Shown piece by piece: positions 1 through 5,097 of a stretch of 9,054 nucleotides of DNA. The stretch comes from a bacterium (lineage in GTDB: Bacteria; Patescibacteriota; Patescibacteriia; 2-12-FULL-60-25), in the NCBI GenBank assembly GCA_020056125.1, contig JAGVIJ010000094.1, positions 1 to 9,054 of the forward strand. Reading direction: 5' to 3'. The number at the start of each line of letters is the position of its first letter. Positions within the stretch are counted from its first letter, which is position 1. The position numbers and the translations under genes are program-made. Under the pieces are notes generated by a model. The model had not been told where the DNA came from. It did not search any database and worked only from the letters and a program-made list of their open reading frames with translations.

Positions 1-403
1 AATCTTCCATCTTCTTTCGGAGCGTTTCTGTCCTAGGCACCCACTTTCCGATTAAATCAGTAGTGTCGGTTTGGCCGTTTAACGACATTCTATAAACCTC
101 GCGATTGCAGAGATGGGCTAGATATTCAATCGTGTACGACTTTCCTACAGCGGCCTCCCCTTCGACCAACAAGGGCTGATCCAGCGCCGCGGCTTTGGCT
201 ATCTTTTGTAAAAGATCCAAAGAAAATTCATCCTCTGAAAAAGCCTTAAATTTTTCCTCCGGCGGCGTCTGCGACCCGGGCTCCGGACTCCGCGGAATCT
301 CCACGCCCAAAATCTTAATCTTGGTCTTTAAAACCTCGATGGGTTTTCTGGGCTTTTCAGCCACCGGCGCTTCGAATGACATCCCTCCGAATTTTTTTGG
401 CAT
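1..403 (-). CDS. AAA+ ATPase, AAA_5/MoxR-like (partial, C-terminus beyond window)
   Basis: The reading frame is open from an ATG at 401-403 to the left edge, giving the first 134 residues. Residues 1-55 are a charged, proline-rich leader. After it comes a helix (DLLQKIAKAAAL) and then LLVEGEAAVGKSYTIEYLA, a Walker A P-loop with GEAAVGKS. The stretch SLNGQTDTTDLIGKWVP matches the segment that follows the P-loop in dynein/midasin-related AAA_5 ATPases. The Walker B and sensor motifs should lie outside the window. Such ATPases are ring chaperones that often work with a von Willebrand A protein; whether one follows here cannot be seen. The first ATG is chosen because it sits in a CCATATG context shared by other genes here and lies downstream of a candidate extended -10 site. 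There is no Shine-Dalgarno. The family call is fairly sure; the cellular target is unknown. Confidence 0.8.
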   Translation of the reverse strand, partial: MPKKFGGMSFEAPVAEKPRKPIEVLKTKIKILGVEIPRSPEPGSQTPPEEKFKAFSEDEFSLDLLQKIAKAAALDQPLLVEGEAAVGKSYTIEYLAHLCNREVYRMSLNGQTDTTDLIGKWVPRTETLRKKMED

Positions 404-439
404 ATGGTTATTCACGATTAAAAATTCTTTATTTAATCA

Positions 440-448
440 ATCTTAGCA
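440..448 (-). promoter_or_regulatory. candidate extended -10 promoter of the AAA+ ATPase gene
   Basis: On the minus strand the sequence reads TGC-TAAGAT, a TGn extended -10 followed by a hexamer matching TATAAT at 4 of 6 positions. It lies about 37 bases before the ATG at 403. The 11-mer CGTGCTAAGAT resembles the -10 regions before the pilin gene and the 856-aa gene. No good -35 is visible, which is tolerated for extended -10 promoters. Confidence 0.4.
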
Positions 449-468
449 CGCTGTATTAAAAATAAAAA

Positions 469-879
469 TCAAATTTCAAATTTCACGATCGCCTCCCATT
501 TTTCATCGTCGCGGCGTTTGATCTCCAATTCTTGAGCGACCACGGATTTAAGTTGAGTTTTGAATTCGGTTACAGGTCGGCCCACAAAAAATCCTTTGAC
601 TTCGGTTTCAGTTACCAACTCAAAACTCAAATCTTGATAGGCCTCATGCTGTGTGGCTGAAACCGTTAGGGCTTGATTTAAAATAGCGGCCACGAGTGCG
701 GTAAAATCCGCGCCTTTAATTTCAAAGCGGCGTTTTTGTTCTGCTCCGCCATCCACATAATGCGCTCCGGCCACGCTAAACATGCCCTGCAAAGCGGACT
801 TCAATAATCCGGCTCGCGTAGCGCCCCACGCCTTGATGCTCACCTCGGCGGCTGACGATAAAATCTCAAAATTATTCAT
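469..879 (-). CDS. archease-like protein (SHS2 domain), divergent
   Basis: This 136-aa protein has the length and layout of archease. The N-terminus is FEILSSAAEVSIKAWGAT, followed by a helix ending GMFSVAG, then DFTALVAAILNQAL, a GFFVGRP turn and a C-terminal strand pair ending WEAIVKFEI. Archease is a small SHS2-fold partner that activates the RNA ligase RtcB and helps with guanylylation and metal loading. Family hallmarks have changed here: the usual HTAD near the start is SAAE, the K-A-V-T-x-H motif reads KSVVAQ, and the usual Asp near the C-terminus is Glu. It may therefore be an archease paralogue with altered activity. The start at 879 (MNNFEIL) is preferred over an upstream in-frame ATG at 927, because family homology begins there and the upstream piece overlaps a promoter-like sequence. 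No rtcB lies in the window. Confidence 0.75.
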   Translation of the reverse strand: MNNFEILSSAAEVSIKAWGATRAGLLKSALQGMFSVAGAHYVDGGAEQKRRFEIKGADFTALVAAILNQALTVSATQHEAYQDLSFELVTETEVKGFFVGRPVTEFKTQLKSVVAQELEIKRRDDEKWEAIVKFEI

Positions 880-899
880 GTAAAAACAATAGCAAATCA

Positions 900-927
900 A
901 AAATATTTTTTCAATTCCGCGCGTCAA
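900..927 (-). promoter_or_regulatory. candidate promoter of the archease-like gene
   Basis: On the minus strand TTGACG (922-927) and TATTTT (900-905) are separated by 16 bp. The predicted start of transcription would leave a leader of roughly 15 bases before the ATG at 879. It lies inside the alternative, longer reading of the archease gene, which supports the shorter start. The region is AT-rich, so a chance match is possible. Confidence 0.35.
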
Positions 928-985
928 TCACGATGGATTAAAAAACCAAAATCCCCATCCGAAAAATTTTACATTTCTATAACCT

Positions 986-1441
986 TTATCTACTCACTTC
1001 CACCGTGGTTCCCAATTGCGCGAATGGCGCAGAGACTGTAATGCGATCGTAAGCGTCCTTCACTACAAAACAACCCGTGCCGTTGGTGGAAGCGCTGGTT
1101 GGATCTGTAGGCATTTTTAAAATATAGCGCTCTTCAAAAGTAACTGAACTTAGGTCAATCAAACCTGAACAACTGACCGCGTTCGTGCGGCAAATTTCGG
1201 TTTTTGCCGCGGAAACAGTGGAAGGCAAAATACCGCTATTGTCTATGGTGTATTGATGAATGGCGTTCAGGATGGAGTTCACGTTGCTCTGCCGTTTGGC
1301 GTTATTGGCTTGTGCGATATTGCGCGCCGGATTGATGGCGATCAACACCATGGAGGCTAAAATAATGATGATGGTGATGACGAGCAACAACTCAATCAGC
1401 GTAAAGCCTCGGGCGTTGAACTTGGTGAAAAATGTACGCAT
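986..1441 (-). CDS. type IV pilin / pseudopilin (prepilin-type N-terminus)
   Basis: This is a 151-aa prepilin. A short basic leader (MRTFFTKFNARG) is followed by FTLIELLLVITIIIILAS. That is the class III signal: cleavage by prepilin peptidase is expected after Gly12, methylation on Phe13, and Glu at mature position 5. The hydrophobic helix runs to about residue 35 and continues as an amphipathic helix, AINPARNIAQANNAKR. The globular part starts around residue 65 and contains Cys84, Cys91 and Cys124; the first two are spaced to form a small disulfide loop. The protein would be inserted in the membrane and assembled into a type IV pilus or a related fibre used for adhesion or DNA uptake. No pilus assembly genes are nearby, so major versus minor pilin cannot be settled. 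It has its own extended -10 promoter and no Shine-Dalgarno. Confidence 0.92.
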   Translation of the reverse strand: MRTFFTKFNARGFTLIELLLVITIIIILASMVLIAINPARNIAQANNAKRQSNVNSILNAIHQYTIDNSGILPSTVSAAKTEICRTNAVSCSGLIDLSSVTFEERYILKMPTDPTSASTNGTGCFVVKDAYDRITVSAPFAQLGTTVEVSR

Positions 1442-1457
1442 AATTTTTGTATCAAAT

Positions 1458-1466
1458 AGTATAGCA
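1458..1466 (-). promoter_or_regulatory. extended -10 promoter of the pilin gene
   Basis: The minus strand reads TGC-TATACT, a TGn extended -10 with a hexamer matching TATAAT at 5 of 6 positions. A weak -35 (TCTACC) lies 17 bp upstream. Transcription would begin near 1451, leaving only about 10 bases before the ATG at 1441. Confidence 0.55.
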
Positions 1467-1489
1467 CGTTTGGCCTGGTCGGTAGATCA

Positions 1490-1855
1490 TTAGGCTAAAG
1501 ATAAAATAATCACTCGGCTCGGATTAGCCGGATTAAATTTAACTTGCACCACCGTACCCGGCTGATATTTTGGCAAACTGACTGCGGGCACCATGGCTCG
1601 AGCCGTGGCTTGATAAGATTTTTTATTTTTGGGCTGAACCTCCAGAACAAAACTGATGCCGTAGTTTACGCCGTTCACTATGCCGCCGGTATGTTGCGCT
1701 TGGATAATTTTCGCTTTGGCTGATTCGCCATCTTTTAAAATCTTGGTTCGGAGTTTAGCGTGTTTTGAAGCCAGTATGATAGCCGCTAGAATTAAAAGAA
1801 AAAGGAGTGCGACAATCGTCGAGATTAAAATGAACAGCGGTAAATTTTCAAACAT
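1490..1855 (-). CDS. membrane-anchored protein, DUF3592-like
   Basis: This is a short protein of 121 aa from the preferred start. One transmembrane helix (about residues 7-30, FILISTIVALLFLLILAAIIL) is followed by a basic segment and a small beta-rich domain of about 80 residues. That domain reads LKDGESAKAKIIQAQHTGG, then a middle strand pair, then PGTVVQVKFNPANPSRVIIL. A strand with (E/S)AKAKI, a TG turn, and a final PG..V.V.(F/Y).P.NP..V pattern are typical of DUF3592-type membrane proteins, whose function is not known. The topology is probably one helix with a soluble domain; which side faces out is not evident. An in-frame ATG at 1876 would add seven residues (MLLYLKY), but it directly abuts the hairpin at 1877-1899, so Met at 1855 is preferred. 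No Shine-Dalgarno precedes either start. Confidence 0.72.
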   Translation of the reverse strand: MFENLPLFILISTIVALLFLLILAAIILASKHAKLRTKILKDGESAKAKIIQAQHTGGIVNGVNYGISFVLEVQPKNKKSYQATARAMVPAVSLPKYQPGTVVQVKFNPANPSRVIILSLA

Positions 1856-1876
1856 ATATTTTAAATATAGTAACAT

Positions 1877-1899
1877 AAAATCCCCGGTTGGGGGATTTT
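1877..1899 (-). terminator. intrinsic terminator after the tRNA gene
   Basis: A perfect 9-bp inverted repeat (AAAATCCCC / GGGGATTTT) encloses a five-base loop. It lies 5 bases beyond the encoded CCA of the tRNA on the minus strand, with its own T-run as the 3' arm. The symmetric A/T arms allow function in both directions. The stem is the same as in the terminator after rplS. Confidence 0.7.
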
Positions 1900-1904
1900 A
1901 ATTT

Positions 1905-1979
1905 TGGTCGGCCCGGTAGGATTCGAACCTACAACCAACTGTGTATAAGACAGTCGCTCTACCATTGAGCTACGGGCCG
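1905..1979 (-). tRNA. tRNA-Ile with anticodon UAU (reads AUA)
   Basis: A complete cloverleaf is visible on the minus strand. The acceptor stem CGGCCCG/CGGGCCG pairs at all seven positions. The D arm is GCTC-AATGGTA-GAGC, the anticodon stem ACTGT/ACAGT and its loop CTTATAC, and the variable loop has five bases. The T arm is GTAGG-TTCGAAT-CCTAC. Discriminator A is followed by an encoded CCA (1905-1907). Loop position 33 is T and positions 34-36 are TAT, so the anticodon is UAU and should read AUA (Ile). A37 fits the t6A expected for ANN codons. C38 and the C1-G72 pair are slightly unusual. Most bacteria read AUA with a CAU tRNA modified to lysidine by TilS; UAU versions are known in a few bacteria such as Mycoplasma mobile. 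The structural call is firm; charging with isoleucine is inferred from the anticodon. Confidence 0.9.
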
Positions 1980-2008
1980 ACGAAGGTGGGCGAGTAAAAC
2001 GGTTGCTC

Positions 2009-2041
2009 CCCGCCCAAAGGCCTACGGCCATTGATGGCGGG
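2009..2041. other. strong intergenic hairpin of unknown role
   Basis: CCCGCC (2009-2014) pairs with GGCGGG (2036-2041). Inside, GGCC-TAC-GGCC (2019-2029) forms a second stem with a three-base loop. There is no T-run after it on either strand, so it is not an ordinary terminator. The left arm can also pair with GGGCG at about 1988-1992, giving an alternative fold. On the minus strand it would lie between the candidate tRNA promoter and the tRNA, in the tRNA leader. Confidence 0.45.
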
Positions 2042-2061
2042 TACCATTGAGCTACGCGCGC
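2042..2061 (-). pseudogene. truncated tRNA-like 5' fragment
   Basis: The minus strand reads GCGCGCGTAGCTCAATGGTA. This looks like a 5' acceptor strand, the TA of positions 8-9, the D-stem 5' strand and the whole D-loop of a tRNA. Its last 15 bases (2042-2056) are identical to the same part of the intact tRNA (1960-1974). Immediately after GGTA the similarity stops: the second D-stem strand, anticodon arm and T arm are missing, and the hairpin at 2009-2041 follows. It may be a remnant of a second, decayed tRNA gene or a partial duplication of the neighbour. Confidence 0.5.
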
Positions 2062-2099
2062 ATGCAGGCCACTACGGCGGCGCGAATAAACGCGTCACA

Positions 2100-2128
2100 G
2101 TTTTACACTATTTTTCGCTCTATGGCAA
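2100..2128 (-). promoter_or_regulatory. candidate promoter of the tRNA gene
   Basis: On the minus strand TTGCCA (2123-2128) matches the -35 consensus at 5 of 6 positions. TAAAAC (2100-2105) matches the -10 at 4 of 6, with a 17-bp spacer. Transcription would start near 2093 and run through the tRNA-like fragment and the hairpin into the tRNA. Confidence 0.4.
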
Positions 2129-2137
2129 ACCGCCGGC

Positions 2138-2166
2138 TTGACACAACCCATAAAATTCTATACAAC
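2138..2166 (+). promoter_or_regulatory. candidate promoter of the rluD-gmk-rplS operon
   Basis: TTGACA at 2138-2143 is a perfect -35. A -10 could be TACAAC (2161-2166, 17-bp spacer) or TATACA (2159-2164, 15-bp spacer), each matching 4 of 6. It is the best rightward promoter between the divergent genes. The terminator-like hairpin at 2176-2204 begins almost at the predicted transcription start. Confidence 0.45.
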
Positions 2167-2175
2167 TTAGCCCTC

Positions 2176-2204
2176 GCCCCATCCCAGCCTCGGGGCCTTT
2201 TTTT
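2176..2204 (+). terminator. intrinsic terminator or attenuator upstream of the RluD-type gene
   Basis: GCCCC (2176-2180) pairs with GGGGC (2192-2196) across an 11-base loop, followed by one C and seven Ts (2198-2204). The polarity is rightward. It lies between the TTGACA promoter and the pseudouridine synthase start at 2243, so it would cut the operon transcript after only about 30 bases unless read through. The five-base stem is short, so efficiency is uncertain. Confidence 0.5.
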
Positions 2205-2242
2205 ATCAAGTTAAAACCTGTAACATGTAAGAGCTAAACCAT

Positions 2243-3172
2243 ATGAAACATACTTGGACGATCAAAGCTGATGATGTCGGAGAACGGTTGGATGTTTTTT
2301 TAGCCGCGCAATTAGACGGACTGACGCGCAGCGCCGTGGCCAGGCTGTTAAAAAAAGACGCGGGCAATATCAACGGCAAGACAGCTTCGGTACATTGTTT
2401 TTTAAAGGCCGGGGATAAAGTCATCTTTGATGATGCGGCCGATAAAAACAATTCAGCCGGAAATCTTTTAACATCTCCGCCGCCGGACGTGGCGGTGATA
2501 GATGAAACCGATGATTGGTTGGTGCTGAATAAACCAACCGGAATTTTAGTGCATCCGGATCGAACGCATGCGAGCGGCACTTTGGTGGATTTTTTATTGG
2601 CCGAATATCCCGCGATCGCCAAAATCGGCGAGGATCCCGAGCGTCCGGGAATCGTGCATCGTTTGGACAAGGATGTTAGCGGGCTGATGGTCATAGCTAA
2701 AACGCAAGACGCCTTTGACAGCTTAAAACAGCAATTCAAAGAACACACCGTGGATAAAACCTATTTGGCTTTGGTGCATGGCCAAGTTGTGCAAGATTCC
2801 GGAGATATAAAATTTAGAATTGCGCGTTCCAAAACATATGCGCGCATGGCCGCTCATCCGGTGGATGAAATAGCGGGTCGCGCGGCTTGGACGCACTATA
2901 AAGTCTTGCGCCGACTGACCAATGCCACCTTATTGGAACTGCAAATTCTTACGGGTCGCACGCACCAGATCCGCGCGCATCTTTTTGCCTTGCAACATCC
3001 TGTGTTCGGCGACACGCTCTACAAGCTACGCCTGCCCACTTCTAAACTGTACAGTCCGCGCTTATTACTCCAGGCCGTTGAATTGGCTTTTAGCGACCCG
3101 GCTACGGGCCAGAGAAAAAAATATTCCCTGACGCCGGATCCGGCATTTGATCAACTGATAAAAAAACTTTAA
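2243..3172 (+). CDS. rluD: RluD/RluA-family 23S rRNA pseudouridine synthase
   Basis: This 309-aa protein isomerises uridine to pseudouridine in RNA. Residues 1-63 form an S4 RNA-binding domain (GERLDVFL, LTRSAVARLLKKD, VKAGDKV-like turn). The catalytic domain starts near residue 85. DWLVLNKPTGILVHP is motif I, GIVHRLDKDVSGLMVIAKT contains the HRLD signature with catalytic Asp142, and LTGRTHQIRAHL (237-247) is the conserved C-terminal motif. The S4 plus RluA-type layout and length fit RluD, which modifies helix 69 of 23S rRNA (positions 1911, 1915 and 1917 in E. coli). The exact target cannot be read from the sequence, and RluC-like specificity is possible. The ATG at 2243 has the CCATATG context and a weak AAGAG about 10 bases upstream. 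Three bases separate its stop from gmk. Confidence 0.9.
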   Translation: MKHTWTIKADDVGERLDVFLAAQLDGLTRSAVARLLKKDAGNINGKTASVHCFLKAGDKVIFDDAADKNNSAGNLLTSPPPDVAVIDETDDWLVLNKPTGILVHPDRTHASGTLVDFLLAEYPAIAKIGEDPERPGIVHRLDKDVSGLMVIAKTQDAFDSLKQQFKEHTVDKTYLALVHGQVVQDSGDIKFRIARSKTYARMAAHPVDEIAGRAAWTHYKVLRRLTNATLLELQILTGRTHQIRAHLFALQHPVFGDTLYKLRLPTSKLYSPRLLLQAVELAFSDPATGQRKKYSLTPDPAFDQLIKKL

Positions 3173-3175
3173 CTC

Positions 3176-3760
3176 ATGTCTCCTCCTATCTTTATTCTCA
3201 CCGGCGCATCCGGCGTGGGCAAGACCTCCATCGCGCAGCGTCTTTTACAGCGCAAAAATCCGCGGCTCATCAAAGTCATCACCAGCACCACGCGAACCAA
3301 GCGGCCCGGAGAAACAGCCGGCCGCGATTATCGCTTTTACCGCCCGGCAGAATTCAAAAATAAAATTGCGCATGAAAAACTTTTTGAATGGGCCAAAGTT
3401 TACGGCCAATACTACGGCTCATTGAAAACCGATGTGGCGCGAGCGCTCGGCGGCACTCGGCCGATTTTAATGGTGGTGAATATCCAAGGCGCTAAAAGCA
3501 TTAAAAAGATCCATCCAGAGGCCATAACGATCTTTATCGACGCCCCGCTCTCCGAGCTGAAACGCCGGCTGCTCCAGCGCGGCACTACCGGCGCTGAACT
3601 GAAATTGCGGCAAAAACAATTGGTTCAAGAAAAAAAATTCGCTGCGCAAGCCGACTATGTGATTTTAAATCCAGCCGGGCAACTCGCGCGCGCCGTTCAA
3701 AACATTGTGCGGCTAATGATGAATAAAATGCGCAACCGCTTGACGCAACCCAAGACTTAA
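3176..3760 (+). CDS. gmk: guanylate kinase
   Basis: This 194-aa enzyme phosphorylates GMP to GDP with ATP and is essential for GTP and dGTP supply. The P-loop is GASGVGKT (10-17). The GMP-binding region STTRTKRPGETAGRDYRF (37-54) holds the expected Ser, Arg and Tyr residues, and FEWAKVYGQYYGS (70-82) is the second GMP-contact motif. The lid region, with RLLQRG and downstream arginines, follows around residues 130-150. One oddity: the motif usually written DVQGA or DWQGA reads NIQGA here, with Asn102 in place of Asp. Length is normal for the family. It starts three bases after the preceding gene ends and is followed 24 bp later by rplS, so the three are surely co-transcribed. No Shine-Dalgarno precedes the ATG, which suggests translational coupling. 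Confidence 0.95.
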   Translation: MSPPIFILTGASGVGKTSIAQRLLQRKNPRLIKVITSTTRTKRPGETAGRDYRFYRPAEFKNKIAHEKLFEWAKVYGQYYGSLKTDVARALGGTRPILMVVNIQGAKSIKKIHPEAITIFIDAPLSELKRRLLQRGTTGAELKLRQKQLVQEKKFAAQADYVILNPAGQLARAVQNIVRLMMNKMRNRLTQPKT

Positions 3761-3784
3761 GCTACCCTAGCGCCAATTACCTGT

Positions 3785-4138
3785 ATGCAACAAACTATTA
3801 ATCCTCAACTGGCCGCAGCCGATATTCGATCAGGCATGGTCATCCGAGTGCATCAAAAAATCAAAGACGCTACAGCCAAAGATGCTGATCGAGAGCGCAT
3901 CCAGATTTTTGAAGGCACAGTGATTAACGTGCGCGGCGCCGGTCTGCACAAAACCATGACCGTACGGAAAATTTCTGAAGGCATCGGCGTGGAAAAGATT
4001 TTTCCGCTGACCCTGCCCTCCATCGCCAAGCTGGAGTTGGTCAAGCAATACAAAACCCATCGTAACAATATCCGTTACATAAAAAATGCGCTCCGCACTT
4101 TGAAGGAAGTCAAAAAGGATGAACCGGCCAAGGCCTAA
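3785..4138 (+). CDS. rplS: 50S ribosomal protein L19
   Basis: This 117-aa protein is a component of the large ribosomal subunit, located at the 30S-50S interface. The family core is evident: IRSGMVIRVHQKI, then RIQIFEGTVINVRGAGLHKTMTVRKISEGIGVEKIFPLTLPSIAKLELVK, and a basic tail. Length matches bacterial L19. In many bacteria rplS lies with rpsP, rimM and trmD; here it follows gmk instead and is the last gene of the operon, with a strong terminator starting 16 bases after its stop. There is no Shine-Dalgarno before the ATG, and the 24-bp gap holds no clear promoter. Confidence 0.96.
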   Translation: MQQTINPQLAAADIRSGMVIRVHQKIKDATAKDADRERIQIFEGTVINVRGAGLHKTMTVRKISEGIGVEKIFPLTLPSIAKLELVKQYKTHRNNIRYIKNALRTLKEVKKDEPAKA

Positions 4139-4154
4139 GCGCTAATCCAAAATT

Positions 4155-4180
4155 AAAAAATCCCCACCCGGGGATTTTTT
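4155..4180. terminator. bidirectional intrinsic terminator between rplS and the surface-protein operon
   Basis: A perfect 11-bp stem (AAAAAATCCCC / GGGGATTTTTT) has a four-base loop ACCC. Six Ts end the rightward hairpin, and six Ts plus a further T-rich stretch follow on the minus strand. It therefore serves both converging units: rplS from the left and the 292-aa gene from the right. The rest of 4139-4213 shows nothing else. Confidence 0.88.
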
Positions 4181-4213
4181 GGTTGTGTATTTCGCTCCGC
4201 TCTACCATCCGGC

Positions 4214-5092
4214 CTAAGTTAATCCTTTGTCCACGTCAATCGACCGCGTGGCATTTTTAATGATATCCAAGGATAAATCCAAATGGCTTTCCACCGGCTC
4301 TCCAAAAGTATAATTTTCATAAAACGCTTCGCTCACATCGTCGATAAAAGTATTCCACTGGGCGCCAAACCAACCGCGCGCCACGTCTTCGGTCTTGACC
4401 CAGCGCAACACTCCGCCGCGCGTCACCATATAGGTTTTGACATCGGTCTGAAATTTAATCATGCGCGTGCCCGGATGATAGGTTACATTGCCGCCGATGG
4501 GAATTAAAGACATTTGGTCGATGGGAATGACGCGCACATTGGAAAAATCCGTGTACCAAGTAAAATAAGTTTTTTCGTTAGGGAAGACGTAGCGCTTGCC
4601 GTTGGAGGCGTAATAATAAACCGCCGTATCGCTCAAGGTTTTGGCATTGCCATCATCCGGAATTTTAATCAAATCACCGGTCTGCAAGCTGATGGATAAG
4701 CCGCCGGAAAATATCAGAGTGATGGTGCGCTGGAGCGGCATGTTATCTACGCTGGCGCGCAATACCGCCGTGCCGTCTTTGAGCGACGACACGCGAAAAT
4801 ACGCTTTGCCAAGTAAATTAGTTACATCGCTTTCTACGATGATTTCATCCCAAACTCCGCGGCTGGAAGTCAGCACCACTTTTTTGCCTTCCATGGGAGT
4901 TAGGTTGGTATCCTTAATCACCACGCTGATGCGCGCATTATCAATGCCATCCGCCGTCAATATGGATTTATCCGTACCCAACACCGAATTACCGGCATCG
5001 AATGTGGCCGCGGCCTGAACCTGATTTGCCCACGGTATCAGAGCCGTCAGAGACACAACCGCCGAGAAAAAAATCATCCCAAGATATTTCAT
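4214..5092 (-). CDS. secreted protein with Ig-like domain and shared C-terminal domain
   Basis: This is a 292-aa exported protein. Residues 1-27 are a Sec signal peptide (hydrophobic FFSAVVSLTALIP, then QVQA as a likely cleavage site). Residues about 34-129 form one bacterial Ig-like domain of the invasin/Big_1 type: SILTADGIDNARISVVIKD, then GKKVVLTSSRG and GTAVLRASVD. Residues 139-264 are an aromatic-rich domain: DDGN, AVYYY, KRY, YFTWYTDFS, NVTYHPGTRM, GGVLRWVKTE, IDDVSEAFY, NYTFG. It is about 60% identical (76 of 126, counted by eye, no gaps) to the end of the upstream neighbour. There is no LPXTG or C-terminal membrane anchor. The ATG follows the 856-aa gene after 5 bp, so both are one operon. 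There is no Shine-Dalgarno. Function is unknown; a surface or adhesive role is inferred. Confidence 0.85.
   Translation of the reverse strand: MKYLGMIFFSAVVSLTALIPWANQVQAAATFDAGNSVLGTDKSILTADGIDNARISVVIKDTNLTPMEGKKVVLTSSRGVWDEIIVESDVTNLLGKAYFRVSSLKDGTAVLRASVDNMPLQRTITLIFSGGLSISLQTGDLIKIPDDGNAKTLSDTAVYYYASNGKRYVFPNEKTYFTWYTDFSNVRVIPIDQMSLIPIGGNVTYHPGTRMIKFQTDVKTYMVTRGGVLRWVKTEDVARGWFGAQWNTFIDDVSEAFYENYTFGEPVESHLDLSLDIIKNATRSIDVDKGLT
4301..4678 (-). repeat. copy 1 of the shared 126-residue C-terminal domain
   Basis: This stretch encodes residues 139-264 of the 292-aa protein. It aligns without gaps to 5176-5553 (residues 706-831 of the 856-aa protein). Blocks fully conserved between the two include PDDGN, AVYYY, YFTWYTDFS, NVTY, GGVLRWVKTE and NYTFG. 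Confidence 0.85.
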
Positions 5093-5097
5093 ACAAC

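Noticed and set aside
195..446. An 83-codon open frame on the plus strand
   Set aside because: The opposite strand encodes the P-loop-bearing AAA+ ATPase, a clear family match.
880..927. A 16-residue N-terminal extension of the archease-like protein
   Set aside because: Family homology begins at MNNFEIL, and the extension overlaps a promoter-like sequence.
930..985. A terminator after the pilin gene
   Set aside because: GGGGATTTTGG followed by six Ts looks like the end of a terminator on the minus strand, but the matching CCCC arm is absent and only a very weak stem can form.
2206..2748. A 180-codon open frame on the minus strand
   Set aside because: It lies opposite the S4 and catalytic domains of the RluD-type gene, has a low-complexity Ser/Ala-rich product and no family motifs; it is a shadow.
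4641..5018. A 125-codon open frame on the plus strand
   Set aside because: It is antisense to the signal peptide and Ig-like domain of the 292-aa protein, with no start signal or motif.
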